From: Cricetomys ansorgei
Lineage: Eukaryota > Chordata > Mammalia > Rodentia > Nesomyidae
Reading direction: 5' to 3'
Assembly (NCBI GenBank): GCA_026225945.1
Contig: JAMJFZ010001627.1
Location: 17,501-81,500 of the forward strand
DNA: 64,000 bases
Position numbers and translations under genes: made by a program. Positions 10,653 to 22,769 of the stretch are shown here, piece after piece. The stretch's first letter is position 1. Each line of letters begins with the position of its first letter. A model generated the notes under the pieces. The model had not been told where the DNA came from and made no database searches. It saw nothing but the letters and a program-made list of their open reading frames with translations.

Positions 10653-11129
10653 CACTTCATATGTGGGCATAGGAACATAGGCAATAATGTCAGTGCATTA
10701 CTTATTTATAAATTTTAGTTTTCTGCTGCTGTTAAAGGTTGGGACTAACTCATACCTCCCAAGCGCTGGCAATTCCTGGATTTGGAAGTTGGTTCTAATG
10801 ACTTTGCAACACTACGCTTCAGCTACGAATAGCTCAAATAGCCAGAATATCGAAATTAAATTTATAGTGGTCAAGATTTGCAAAATGCATGCTATCAGAA
10901 ACCCGAGCAGTAGTCACGTGATTGGAAACCTTTGGCCGACTTCATGTTTAATCACAGTTCTCTCTCAAAGTTTTCTATTCATAAAATGTTTTTTCTCTTG
11001 AAAATGCCAAGTTCCACAAACACGAAGGTTTAATTTTTTTAACTACCTTAGTAAAAATGCAAACTTCTTGTCTTGAAGTTCTTCCTTACAAGGACCATAT
11101 CATAGTACACAGTTGAAACTGTCCTTGAC
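10653..11129. other. Unique sequence, no gene seen
   Basis: A 104-codon open frame (10687-11001) covers part of this stretch. Its composition is unremarkable, with no initiation or splice context, and I do not support it as a gene. Confidence 0.5.
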
Positions 11130-11480
11130 TTTAAAAACCATATAAGGCCCTAAGTTTTTAATCAAAGTACTAGGTATCTCCCAGAGGTGGGTGTCTGTTA
11201 TGTCATCAGTGTGAGACACTCATCTCACGGACGCGGAGAATATATTACTGCTTTCCCAATCCTATTTGCCTGGCAGATGTGCTAATATAGAGTAAGCAGT
11301 AAATCAGCCTTGCTTCCTTCAGATAATTAGTAATTTACATATAACCTTTGGCTATTCTTTTATCTTAGAATACTCATATAAGTTGCATAAAATTGTTTTC
11401 CACGTAGAAAGTGCTTTGAAATGCAAAACATAATTAAATTCTTTAGTATTTCAGGACAGTTGTATTGCTAAATGATGCTA
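11130..11480. promoter_or_regulatory. AT-rich block, weak candidate conserved noncoding element
   Basis: Non-repetitive, with atgtcatcagtgtgagac and a run of homeodomain-like words (gataattagtaatttac, cataattaaattc). Suggestive texture only; a weaker candidate than 36.0 or 59.0 kb. Confidence 0.15.
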
Positions 11481-14400
11481 TTGAGACCGTTGTGAACGTT
11501 CAAGGAGTCTGAATGGAGCACGGGAGGAAGTTAAATTATAACCTCTGTGGATTCCTTTAAGTTATTCTTTCAATCAGTTGAAACAAATGAAAGTACTTAG
11601 AACACTAGAGTTTTTCTTACATGGGGGTGTTTATAAATCACTTTACTGTTTGGGCATTACGTCTCCTTGTGTATTGTGTTTAGGCTGAGATATTCTGAGC
11701 CAAGGATGTAGAGTTGTTTAGCTGCAGGGACTCTGTCTAGGGCATTACACAGAATCAGGACAAACCAAGAGTTCTGGACACTAGCACCTTAATGGCTAGG
11801 TAATGCTACAGTTACGGTGAATTATATGCCGGTTCCTGGGGACTAAAAACAGCTCTGTAGAAGAGGAGTCAGAAAGTGTATCTTTTTTTCCAGTTGCTTG
11901 TACTAAGATTAGAAGAATCTGGTTCTCTTGTGCTACTCTAAAACCTAAGAGTTTCGTGAAGTGTTAGTGACCATTGAGCTCACACCCCTCTTTAGTGTGA
12001 AAATTTATGATATTTGTTATCTAGACTGTTAGTATTTTGTATTATTTTATAATAATCTCAATATTTTGATAATCAGTGTTAGTGTATTTTTTAGACTGCA
12101 ATTCTGCTTTTTGTTTTTTTAGAGTGCACGCTATACGAACTGCTGTGTATTAATTAATCTTTAAGGTCCACTGGGCTAACTTTCCCCATATGAAGACAGA
12201 TATTCTTTCTGTAGATTAATTAAAGCTTGCCTTGTAAAATTTGTCTTCTATTCGATGTTGTGGAAACCATTTTGTCAAGAAACTCAAATTATTTTAATCA
12301 ATGTATTTATCTGATGTCATTAGTGATACTTTGCATTCCAACAACATCCCCGAAGACAGAGTTATTAGGGTTAATCTCACGTTCACTGTTTCTGTTGACA
12401 CTTTCTACTTTAAGCTAAAGTTTTAATCATAGCCTGATTGAAGTCGTAATCAATGTGTTCTCTTAGATCAGTGCAGGAGCACAGTTTCCTTATATTTATA
12501 AGACATATTTGATTTTTAAGGCTTTACAATTAGCAAATAACCTGCTTATTGGTGAACAAGAAAGAAATATTTTAATAACTTTTCCCAAGTTTTCAGGTCA
12601 GATAAATTGCCCAGATAATTCTTGCAAGGAGATTAATCCACAATAAGCGTCAGTCCCGCAGCCTCGGACTCCTTTCTGTCTAACCTCTATAAACCTTTAT
12701 AGCCTTCCCTCGTGGCGGGTGAGCACTGCCACCCTTTGTCTAGCTGTTACGGTATTTAATATGCCTCATTATTGTGCACAGAATTGCCTTTTATTTTTCT
12801 TAAGATAAATGTTTGTGGTTTTCAGATGAAGGTGACTTTGTACTGAAAGCTGGCAGCTGACGATAACAGTGAATAACTTTTATGAATGTGGGCACATAGA
12901 ATCCCGTCTGGCAGAGGGCATTGTCATCCATAGTAAGTAGCCCACACACTTCGTGCAGGCTGCTAAATCTCGGTGATAACACATTGTTTCAGCCCAAGGC
13001 AAAGAGTATTGTAAGTCTTTTATCGATTGACGTTCACAGGAAACAGAGTATGTTTTAATTGTCCTCATCTTTTTTAATATCACAAATTTAATATGAACGT
13101 GACCGTCATGAACTTGTAACAGGAATAAATCGTAAGGTGTAACTGTTGAAGGCGCGGTGTCCAGGTACTGACGCATGTCCTAGCTCTTTGTATGACTGAA
13201 GATTTAAGATGCAGGACACCACTGCTTGCCCCATTCTTGACTCCTACTAATCACGAAGCACACACATTCCGCTCTGTGGTACTGATGTCACTTCGTGCGT
13301 GTTTGCCAGAATTTAGATTCTGGATAGGAAAGCCGCAGCATGTCCCCAGAGCCTGGATTGAATTCAGCGTTTGTCCTAGTTGACGTGGGAGGTGATGAGT
13401 GAGAAGTAATTGCAGATAGCTTCTCATAAGCGTTCTAAAACAATTGATTTGGGGATATCGGATTTATCTTAATTAAATCTGCGTTTTAAAACAATACATT
13501 CATATCATTCACAATGAGAATGAACTGAAGTACAGACTAAGAACTTCTGCATGTGCCCACCGCTTCCTTCAGCCCTTCTCCCTCGGTCCTGTAGAGGGAC
13601 ATTTGTTTCTTATCTGTCCTTCCAGGCTTCCTGTACGCGTGCCACAGTAAAGCAGGTATGTGATCCCACATCGGTTACATCCTACACCAAATAATATAGT
13701 TTCGTACTTCCTCAAACCTGAGGCATCATACGATGCACGACAAAACGGTTTTGTGAGCTATCAAGAAAGACTGAATACTGGAAATCAAACATTGGCAGAA
13801 CAGTGATTGCCAAGGACATTGCAGTGTCAGAAATCACAAACTGTACAAAAACTGTCATGCTGGATGAGAATCAGTGCAGGGCGTCCTCTCTACCACACAG
13901 CCCGCTGGCTTCCTGTAGCGTAGAGTGGGCGTCTCCATCGCAGACTTTGTGTTGGCGTTTCTGCACACACGCGCTGTGTCCCAGGAGACTGTAGGCTAGG
14001 TCATCCAGGTCCTGCATTCATGCCCTTACTGTTCTTCTTTGTAGCTGTTGAAACCTTACCCTTGGCCCCTTGGGTTGTTGTGAGAGTTTTTAGCATCAAT
14101 CCTAAGTGAGGTTGCCTGCTTTGCCGTAGTCAGACTGTGTCCTTTATGCGCATCACCACGTCTCTCTTCAGAATGCCTTCGGTTTATTATTTCCCAACAG
14201 TTGCGTGATGAGCATATGGGAAAACTGCATTTTGTAATTTGTGCACTTTGGCATTGCACACTGTGGGTAGTGCCAAGCAAAGGGCATTTTCCAGTGTTCA
14301 CAACCTTGTATTGGTCTCTTTCTGCAGATGATTTGTCTTTGGCTCTTTTTTCTGTTAGTTTTTTTTATGTTTTGTTTTTTTTAGCAGTTTTTATTTTCAT

Positions 14401-15689
14401 AAGTCCTGTCTGGCTAGGAGAACCGCCTCTGTCTTTGGTGTGAGTCACGTCTTTCTCAGTTTGCCCTTCGGTTCCCAGGGTCAGGGCTAGGGTTAGCCAT
14501 GCCGCTCTAACACACCCCGGGAACTGTGTAGCTTTTAAATGGGAGAAGCATATTTTACACAGACTTGGATGGAGCCTGGGAAGTCTAACAGCTACACCCC
14601 AGTAGACTCGGTGCCGGTGAGGACCTGAGGCTATACAGAGGTGGTACCATCCAGCTGTGTGGCCAAGGGCAGAAGTGAGGGTGAAGGGGGGCAACTCGCT
14701 GCCTTCTCGTTGTTTGAGGACACTTAATTCCAGTCATGAGGTTAGAACCTTCATGATGTGATCATCCCCAAAATGCCCCACCTTCCAAAAGGTACAAGAT
14801 TCAACCCAGGGGTTAGAATTTCAGCAAACAATTTTAGCGGTGGTATGACCATATCATACCATGTAAGAAATTAATGTTTTTAAATGGAGACAAAGTTATG
14901 CTTTTTATGTCTTCTGTAATTCACGCCAAAGAGAGATACTTCCTGTTCCAAGATCATAAAGGAATTTGCCCACATTTTCAATTAGAACTGCTTTGACTTT
15001 ATTTTTTTATGTTGTTTTGTAAACTCATACCTCGGTGACTCCAAAGATCCAGGGCAATGTATCCCTGTCTATAACCTGCAGGTGGGCACCATGACAGTTG
15101 AGCATCAGATGTGGCTGAAGTGTTGCCTGTGAGTCTTAGGAGATCTTTCCCTTCCCTCTCGGGCTAGCTAATTACATGCTCTTCCTTGTAACTCAGCATC
15201 CCAGGGAGAACCGACATTGCCAGGCAAAGGCTTCCATGAGCGTGCCGTCAGACTCCCAGGTGTCACAGGGCAAGCTGGACTCCACAGGGACCCCTCACCC
15301 AAGCTTCCACCTGCCTTCCTCCAGCACCTCAGCTGGCCCCGTGTGGGACACGGCGTCTCAGCCAGTGGACCTTTGAGAGCGTGTGCTGCTGCTCCACGTG
15401 TTTTAACCCCAAACTCAAGGGTTTTGAAAAAACTGAAATATGGGTAGGAAGTGCTGTATTAGAAAGGTAACAGTGGAACCGTGTTTGCTTACAACACGGG
15501 CAGCAGAGATAACTCACCTTCATGGAGTAGCTGGGGCAGCTTGCCGGTAGCCTGAGAACCTTCTCCTAGGATGCCTGGCTGATAGGGATGTCTGGACTTA
15601 GCAGATACCTCCCGGAGATGGCATAAGATACCTTGGAGGATTTTCATTACCACTTATCCAGGAAATAGCATTTAATTGCCTTGCTATTG
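11481..15689. other. Long unique stretch, no gene or clear repeat
   Basis: About 4.2 kb without a recognisable transposon, microsatellite or exon. AT-rich unique sequence dominates 11.5-13.5 kb. A segment at 14711-14830 (aggacacttaattccagtca, ccccaccttccaaaaggtac) resembles the end of an ancient mammalian dispersed repeat, but I cannot assign it. Open frames of 60-109 codons here are unsupported. Confidence 0.5.
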
Positions 15690-15935
15690 TATTAAATTTT
15701 TCATTCAGAAGTGATGTTGAATATATCGAATGCTTTTCACCGTCCGTAGGCATAGAGTATTTTTGTGCAGCATGTCCTATTTAGCCGTGGATTTGCTGAC
15801 ACTGACCTTTATGTGCATCTTTGATCGGATCTCTTACATTTCTATTAAGTTATAATTTTAGGTTACTTCTGCTCTTTTAAGTTTTGGGGTTTACATCAAT
15901 ATCCACAGATGATACTAGTTTTTAGTTTTCCTTTT
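15690..15935 (-). mobile_element. L1 ORF2 fragment, old
   Basis: In plus-strand order it follows the complement of L1 reverse-transcriptase-region DNA (gttgaatatatcgaatgctt, ttgctgacactgacctttat, ttaggttacttctgctc). It is highly diverged, with stops in all frames. Confidence 0.5.
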
Positions 15936-16269
15936 TTGTGCATTTTCTAAACTTTAGAAGTTAATGTTATGCTTACTTCCAGAGTAAGATATGGAAGTAT
16001 TTCCTGTTTCCCACATCACCTTGATGCCACAGGATTTTTGGTTTATTTTTTGGTGGATTTCACTGTGACCAAGTCTGCACTGGGACTCTGTGAGGCCGGC
16101 TATGACGGTGTCGGCTTCACCTGTGGAAACTGTTGGCCTGTGTTTTATTTTTGTGAAAATTATTTTTTTTTGATCTTACATTTTTTTTAACGTAGTGTAA
16201 TAAATAAATGCAAATCAAAGTAAACTAAGTGAGCGTTAAATAATAAGAGAAACATATTTTTGTGTAGTT

Positions 16270-16388
16270 AGAAATCAAGGAGTCCGTGGATAGGGAGCTG
16301 GGAGGAGGGGGCCATGATCAAATGTAATGTGTGAAAAAATCTTATTGAAAAATATTTAAAAATTACAAAAAAAAGAAAGAAAGGATTC
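16270..16388 (+). mobile_element. L1 3' terminus with A-rich tail
   Basis: A G-rich tract (gggagctgggaggaggggg), then catgatcaaatgtaatgtgt, gaaaaaatcttattg and an A-rich end (acaaaaaaaagaaagaaagg) is the typical end of a rodent L1 in sense orientation. The polypurine-then-A-tail order supports this over chance. Confidence 0.7.
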
Positions 16389-17079
16389 TACTTTAAATCT
16401 CTCTGTTGAAGATAGTGAGATAACAGAAATTAAACTACGGATTTGATTAAAGTAACGTATAATATATTAAAACTCTGTAGAATGAAGTCAAAGCAGTAAA
16501 GACACGTCAAGAAGTTTCTGATTGTAAGTTATTTTACCGGAAAGGAAGACTGATTCCCGTGACATTGGTGTCATGGGAAAAGCCGGGAAAGAACAAAATC
16601 GAAGTCACGTGCAGTGAAGTGGCCCTAGAGCAGCGGTTAATGAAATGGGACGTAAAGAACGGGAGACTAAAAGCAGAGTTGTTCATTGGCTAATGAAGCA
16701 TCAGGGCTGTGGCGCGTGCGCGTTCCATCAGAACCACGGCCCCGACTGGACTTTGTTTTCCTTTCATCTAACATGGCTCAGCAACCATCTTCTTAGTCGG
16801 GACTTAACTTACCCAGATGAGTTTTAAATGTCCCATGGAATTCAGTAAATGAGGAGTTCATTTAATGTAGGAAATGGAGACATTATATTGTGTAATATGT
16901 TTAAAGTACTGTTCTGTATTCATCGACTTGAAGTATAGGTTCAGCACTGGGCCAGGATTCCAGATAGCTTTCAGACAGTTGTTCAAATGGCCACAAAAAA
17001 ACGGTCCACAAAGAGGTGGAGTGTTCAGATTATCCAGGAAATCCTGAAAGGAGGGAGCAGAGGTAAAACACTCAGACCT
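16389..17079. other. Unique sequence with a promoter-like motif trio
   Basis: Contains CACGTG (16606-16611), an inverted CCAAT box ATTGG (16685-16689) and GCGCGTGCGC (16712-16721), close to the NRF1 core. A 60-codon open frame at 16645-16827 overlaps them. No TATA element or CpG island surrounds the sites, so a promoter is not established. The rest is unremarkable. Confidence 0.3.
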
Positions 17080-17660
17080 CGTGAGTTTTCAAAATCACCA
17101 CACAGGCTGAGGAATTAAAGTAATGCAACATAGAACACTCATAGACATAATCAATTCAGTGGGATTAAGAGTGGGATGAGACTCTGCCTCGAGTACTATT
17201 TTGACAAGGAGAAGAAGGCAGTTTTGCGTGGCATATATTATTTTAGGAAATTGTCCTGAAACTCCTGGATATCCAGATGCAAATGGTGAACTGGGACTTT
17301 TGTCACACATCGTGCACTGAATTCCATCTGAAAGAGGTCATAGGCCTACGTTAGATGGCAGACACTTCAAAATCCATCGAAAAAAAGCTATAAAAATTCT
17401 TGTCAGCTTGAATAAGCAACTCAAATGTAGCTCCAGGAAGGTAGGTGTCGGAAGATAAATAATAATTTGTATTTCATTGAAGTTAACTTTTGTCCCTAAA
17501 AAGTAAAAAGACAAGACATAGAATGGGAAAGAATATTTGCAAATCCACATCTGCTAAGGAATCAGTTTCCAGAATACATAGAGTTTACACAATTCACCCA
17601 GGTAACTCGATCTTACAGACACTGTCACAGAGTTAGACTGGACATTATGGGTGACAGTCA
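17080..17660 (+). mobile_element. L1 ORF2 fragment, old, sense
   Basis: Recognisable words of the L1 ORF2 C-terminal half in sense order: cactcatagacataatcaat, cctggatatccagatgcaaa and, near 17528, ggaaagaatatttgcaaatc followed by cagtttccagaatacatag. Frames are broken throughout. It represents an ancient, heavily mutated copy. Confidence 0.7.
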
Positions 17661-17880
17661 GTAAGGGAAATGAAGCAGCACCATTCACACGTGACAGTTA
17701 TAACACGTAGACTCGGGAGCGGGAACATTTTTAAAAATGGGTATAGAATGTCTCTTTGGGTGATAAAAGTATTGGAAATGTGTTTATGCTTATACAGCAT
17801 TGTGAATATAATTGTCGTTAAATTATATGATGAAATTGATAAATGTATGTGTGTTTTGCCGTAGTAAAAGTGCAAGCCTA
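17661..17880 (+). mobile_element. Probable L1 3' untranslated remnant
   Basis: The pattern gggtgataaaagtattgg, attgtgaatataattgtc, then ttaaattatatgatg matches the general end of older mammalian L1 3' regions (a gatgaaaa...attgtgaatatac-type block). Much mutated. It is followed by more ORF2-like sequence at 17900, so at least two L1 copies or a rearranged one are represented. Confidence 0.45.
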
Positions 17881-17899
17881 AAGGCGGATACAACCTTAT

Positions 17900-18265
17900 A
17901 TCACCAGGAAGGCTGAGCTGGCAAGACAGTGGCAAGGAGGTGGGCAGGCTGGAGCCCCAGGCACTGTGGGTGGGGTGAAGGTTTCAGCCGTTTGGATAAG
18001 CGTTTGTCAGTTTCTCAGAATGCTAAGCAGTGTTACCGCGTGACCTTGCCTTTCCACCTGGACGTGTCTGCTCCAGGGAAATTAACACCTGCGAACCAAA
18101 TACAAAGGAAGTGTCTACAGCAGCATCATTCGTAATTGCTCAAAGGTGAAAGCATTGTAAATGTTACGGTTTTGGTTGAGAAAAAACAGAATGTGGTCAG
18201 AGAATGGAGCCACATGTGAAGCAGCATTTCTGATATGACTGCATAAAATGGCAACAGAGGCAGAT
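17900..18265 (+). mobile_element. L1 ORF2 3' end fragment, old, sense
   Basis: ctgtgggtggggtgaagg, gtcagtttctcagaatgct, cagcagcatcattcgtaatt, gctcaaaggtgaaagc and aacagaatgtggtcagag reproduce, with many changes, the stretch of L1 ORF2 that ends in the tgttcatagcagcattattc motif. Confidence 0.65.
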
Positions 18266-18557
18266 ATGTATGCCGCCTCTTTTAAAGTCTGTGTGTGAAC
18301 GTGCATGTGGGGGCATGTGCACATGCTTCAAGCGTCAGAGCAAACTGTCAGGTGTCCTCTGTGACCTGGAGCTAGGATGGCAACGGTGCAGGCCTCAGCG
18401 ATCCTCCTGTCTCCGTGATCCACAGCCGCAGCGGTTACAGCCACGCACAGCTTCTGATGCGGGTGCCAGGCATTCGAGTTCAAAGCCCTGCATGTGAATC
18501 GTATGTGTTCTTGCCCCCAGAACTCTCCCTGCAGCCCCTGTGTAGACTGTTTTACAT

Positions 18558-18800
18558 GTTAGAGGGCAGCAAGATGGCTCAGTGCATAGGGCACATATGT
18601 CAGTGTCTGACAACCGACATTCAACCCCAGCAGCCACAGGTTTTAGGGGAGAACTGACTTTTGCAAACTCTTCTCTGACCTTCAAGTGGGTTTTGTGGGA
18701 GTTTTCACGCATGTGTGCACCCACACACATATATACATACATATGTACATGTATGTACACACACACACACACACACTCACGCACACACACAAAATTTATG
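18558..18800 (+). mobile_element. B2/B3-type SINE with CA-rich tail
   Basis: The head gagggcagcaagatggctca is the tRNA-derived box-A region of the rodent B2/B3 group. A box-B-like gacattcaaccccagcagcc follows, then ctctgaccttc and a CA/TA-rich tail (18718-18792). Plus strand. It is immediately followed by another SINE in the same orientation. Confidence 0.75.
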
Positions 18801-18821
18801 AACAGGATTTCCATATGTAAA

Positions 18822-19000
18822 CAGAGAGATGGCTCATCAGGCATAGGTCGCTCTGTGTGTGTCTGTTGGCCTGAGTGCAGTCCCTGGAGCCCGTGTAATG
18901 GTGGAAGGAGAGGAATGGCCACGTACCTGTCCCCTGGCCTCCACATCAGTGACCCCCCCACTTGTGTATGTATGCGCATGCCTCAGGAGCAATGATATGG
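18822..19000 (+). mobile_element. Second B2/B3-type SINE in tandem
   Basis: Starts cagagagatggctcatcag, contains gagtgcagtccctggagccc and gtggaaggagaggaatggcc, then a TG/CA-like end near 18962. Same orientation as the SINE ending at 18800 and separated by about 20 bases, so one may have inserted into the tail of the other. Confidence 0.7.
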
Positions 19001-19019
19001 CAATAATGCAGATGCAGAG

Positions 19020-19185
19020 TAAGGTATGACTGCGATGGGCAGGAAGTTGGCATTTTAGTGTAATTACAAATGTTCTATGATTAGGTTGTGCATTCCTGGC
19101 CTCACAACTCTGAACAAAGTAAACCGCTGGAACTGTACACTGTGCTGAGTTTTATAGCATACATATTACGCCATGGTAGACCTGT
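19020..19185 (+). mobile_element. L1 3' untranslated terminus, old
   Basis: cacaactctgaacaaagtaa, ggaactgtacactgtgctga and gttttatagcatacatatt are a mutated form of the widespread mammalian L1 end (tgaattgtacac-type block). It may be the continuation of the L1 at 17900-18265, split by the two SINEs. Confidence 0.6.
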
Positions 19186-19199
19186 TACGGAAAACCGTT

Positions 19200-19867
19200 T
19201 CAATTCGCATCGCCTTGAGAGCTGGGCTGTATTTTTAGCTCCAGTGGTTCTTCCTTGAGAGTCTTGTGCTCAGGTCTGGCGCCGCCCTTTGCGTGGCTGT
19301 TGGTCAATTACTGTTGGGTTTTTACTTCTTAGTTCTTTGTGTGTTCTAGATCTTAATCCTGCGGAATGTGTCGCCGGCGAAGCTTTTGTCCGATCCCTTA
19401 GGCTGATGCTTGCTTCTTCAGTTGTTTTCTTTTGTGCACAGTAGCTTTTTAATTTCCACGAGGCCCCCTTTGTTATTGGCCTTCTGTCCCGAGTCAGTGA
19501 GTCCTGCTTATAAAGGGCTTACCGAGGTAGTGTATGCCCTGCCTTTTCTTCTAGCAGGTTCCGTGTTTGAGTTTTGACATGTAGGTTTTTGATTTGTTTG
19601 AAGTTGATTTTTGTGCAGAATCAGGGATAAAAATCTAGTTTCGTTTTTTCAACACATTGACACCCAGCTTTCCTAACGGAATTTGTTTAAGATGTTGGAT
19701 TTCTTCTAGTGTTTATTTTTGGAAACTTTGTTTAAAAAAAAAAATCAGATGACTGGAGTTTGTGGACTGAAATCTGGGTCTTCTTGTTAAGTTTGTTGGT
19801 CTACATGTCTGTTTTAATTATTATGTTTGTGTAGTATGGCTTTAGATTGGCTGTACTAATGCCTCTG
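19200..19867 (-). mobile_element. L1 ORF2 fragment, antisense
   Basis: Clear complement of L1 ORF2: ttagttctttgtgtgttcta, gatcttaatcctgcggaatg, cacagtagctttttaatttc, cacgaggccccctttgttat, gaagttgatttttgtgcaga, ttggatttcttctagtg, aaatcagatgactgga and ctgaaatctgggtcttctt follow each other in the expected order. No intact frame remains. The CAT/CAC array begins where the sequence reaches the gtagtatggctttagattgg position. Confidence 0.85.
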
Positions 19868-20004
19868 TCATCATCATCATCACCATCATCATCACCATCA
19901 CCACCATCACCATCACCATCATCACCATCATCATCACCATCATCACCACCATCATCACCACCATCACCACCATCACCATCATCATCATCATCATCGTCAT
20001 CATC
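19868..20004. repeat. (CAT/CAC)n trinucleotide array
   Basis: About 137 bases of imperfect TCA and CCA triplets with one TCG, visible directly. It lies at the inner edge of an antisense L1; similar L1-like sequence (aggattgccttggctgtctg) resumes at 20009. This suggests expansion within the L1 rather than beside it. Open frames of poly-Ser or poly-Asp across it are artefacts. Confidence 0.95.
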
Positions 20005-20604
20005 TACAGGATTGCCTTGGCTGTCTGTGTGCATTCTGTCTATCTGTTTCTGTGTTCCCCAAGATCATAGTGAAGATATCACACACCCTGGCTGTATGAT
20101 ACAGAGACACCAAGCTAGACTTGCCCTGGAGTCTGCTCCTGGCTGGCTAGCTTTCATAGTCCTAGAAGGTGTTATGCAAAGTACTGGGACCAACTTGCCA
20201 GGCAACATGTGTCCACTGGTGCAGCAGCAGCACGGTGGTTAAGGGGTTCACCAAACCACTCTCTGATTGGGCTTTCGGCCCACTTTGCCGGAGGACATTT
20301 ATTCCTGGTATTGTAAACCTTGTTCAAACAAAAGCATGGGTGACCATAAAGCCCAGGAAGAAACCATAGTTTAAATAAATTGACATAGAAGGATACGCCC
20401 TTCTAAATACTTATTTTTATATTCGTGGGCAGACAAATGCTATTCTCAGCCTTGATCACAGGGTATTTTTCTTTCCAGTGACTGGAAGTTTTCAGAGACT
20501 TATGGCTGCCCAAGGTCCCGAGTGGCTGTGTAGTACTCAGCTGTGCACTTTATATTATTTCCTTTAAGGCTCAGGGAATTGTAGTATTTAGCTGCTGTGG
20601 CAGC
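20005..20604. other. Short L1-like continuation, then unique sequence
   Basis: The first 45 bases look like antisense L1 continuing past the trinucleotide array. The rest has no recognised family. A CAG run of three (20223-20231) and unsupported short frames are the only other content. Confidence 0.4.
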
Positions 20605-20835
20605 TCACCAAGGAGACATGGAGGCACATTCATAGATATAAACCTGCCAGACCTCAGCAGAGGGAACCCTGCCATGGCCAGTGCCATACTGGACAGTGGA
20701 ACCCTGAGCGTCTGAACTCAGGTGTTTTTATTGATCCAGAACTCCTCAGGTGCAGATCATGAGCAATCAGATGTCCTCCACAGAAATCCAACACCTGCAG
20801 ACCATACAAAACACCAAGACCTAGGCAGCCCCTCA
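20605..20835 (+). repeat. Unnamed dispersed repeat, copy 1
   Basis: Shares with 52955-53170, in the same orientation, ggaggcacattca, cctcagcagagggaacc, catggccagtgcc, acagtggaaccctg, cagaactcctca and gatcatgagcaatca in the same order. By eye the cores are about 80 percent alike over some 170 bases, with weaker similarity on to about 20835. The family is not one I can name. It is probably transposon- or LTR-derived. Confidence 0.7.
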
Positions 20836-22769
20836 CCCAACAGTGCACGAAACAATTATTTCATACACAGCTAAGAATAAACTTCTACACCAGGGGACAC
20901 CTTGAAAGAGGAGGCAAGATGGATGTAAGAGCAAGAAGATGCGATGGGCAACACGCTGTGTCCTGGACATGGCATCGGTACCGTGGAAATCAGTGTCACA
21001 GCAGGTGCAGTTCCCACTGGGCCTGTGGCCAGGCTGCCATAGTTGGACTCCACCCGTTCCTCCCCAAGCTCTTTGCTAATGATAGATTTGGCTACAGTGG
21101 GAGCCTGTGCTGGTGGCTGTTCAGCTTATGCAAGAGGTGGGTTGAGACGAGGAGATAATCAGTATTGGAAATGGAGAAAAGGTGAGTTTGGGATTTTTAC
21201 AGGCAGATTACATAATCTTCACTGATAGATTGGTTGTAATGGACAAGGACTGTTCACCAGCACGCAAGTTGGGATCCTACCTTCAACAAGCAAGTGGACG
21301 ATAGTAAGCGGAACGTCTAGGAACTTGAAGAGAGACTGGAGGCGGGGAGAGGATTTAAACAACAACCAAGGAAGAGCACTGGATGTTTTTTCTATGTTAA
21401 AGTCTATTCAAAGGGAACACGTCCATGCAGGCGGCTGGCCCGTTGACTTCATGGAGGTGGGCAGCATGGACATACAAACTTCAAAGCCTAAGACTAGACG
21501 AATGTTAAACTTTGCTTGTCAGGGATCATAAGCAAAGGTCACAGCATCCTTGGGGAGCTCACAACTCTGAGATCCTACATAAGCTTCTGACTTCCACCAC
21601 TAGGTGGAAGCAGGCCGTTAGACTAAGCGTCACAGGATGGTATCATTGAGCTGTGAAACAGGCATTTTGCCAGGTAGAGAAGTTGATTAGGATCATATTA
21701 AAATGCCAGTATGAGCGCAGGGGACGCTATCGGAGAACACCAGCAGATGCGGAAATTATCCATCGCACTAGCAATACTGGATAATAAAAGATAGACGTGA
21801 GGTTTAAATTTTTGGAAGATGAGGGGAAAGACACTTCAGAGTCTGATTCCCGGCGACCTTGTGACAGACAGTAAATGAACTCACAGCCGTGATCAGACAG
21901 AGTAGAGAATAGGAAGTTATCCAGGAAATGGCTTACACAATTATTCTTTACATAATTAAGGTCCCATTTCCCACACTACCCATAGCAAACATCTATCTCC
22001 ATGTGCACGAGGCACGGATACCCAGCCTTTGTTCATCTGTCAGGGAAAGTGCTCAGAGTTGAAATCACATTTGGTTGAAATAAATTTCTTCAAAATATTT
22101 TACTTGCTTTTATGAACTGTCACATAATCGCGGGTGGTGTGCCATTAGCCGTGAAAACTGTTTTCTTCCATCTCCGCCACATTTAAATCCTATGTTACGT
22201 GTGAACTGTGTGTTCCTATTTTGACCTTTGCATTCACATTTCCTGAGCACTGTTGGTAAGACAGGGAGGTAACATTCCTTAGCTCTGTCCTCCACAGCCA
22301 GGCGTTGCGGTAAGGCGCTGGGGACAAAACTTCCATGTCTTATCTCTTATTTGTCACCTAATGTAGAGGAGCTCTTTCTTTGTGAACTATTAGGAGAAAC
22401 TGATAATTGATAATAAGTATTTTTAGCCATTTTGGAGTGGGTTTTATGCGTGAAAATTTGTTGGTACAATATTTTTAAAACTGCATAACATTTCAGCAGT
22501 AACAGCTTTGGAAATCCTGCTAAACGTAGATTTTTAAAATAGAATTGAAATAAACATGGCTGTGTTTTCACTGAAACTGCAAAATTCATTGTTTTAATAA
22601 AGTTTTTGAATGGTCCTTTCTGGGATTCATAAAATGCATTCAGGACATTGAGACTCTGCAAGTGATTCATTTAAGTGGAGCGTGTTCTGTGTACTCGTCC
22701 TTCCCTACCTGGTGATCAGCTTTACAAAGTGTAGGTAGCGCTGATGGATGTCCTCGCCTGCTCGTTGTG
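20836..22769. other. Unique sequence, nothing recognised
   Basis: About 1.9 kb without an identified repeat. The part at 20890-21180 is fairly G+C-rich, with overlapping 60-79-codon frames on both strands, and could belong to the same old element as the repeat before it. 21960-22700 is AT-rich unique sequence. Confidence 0.45.

Noticed and set aside
14711..14830. Possible ancient DNA transposon or L1 tail
   Set aside because: Only a loose resemblance to a familiar mammalian repeat ending; I could not name it or define ends, so it is noted only within the long unique stretch.
18395..18979. 194-codon minus-strand frame
   Set aside because: It runs antisense through two SINEs and their CA tails (Cys/Val periodic middle), with no splice or start evidence.
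19801..20242. Poly-Ser (+) and Asp-rich (-) frames resembling acidic-tract proteins
   Set aside because: The acidic or serine tract is the CAT/CAC array in an L1 remnant; flanks are non-coding.
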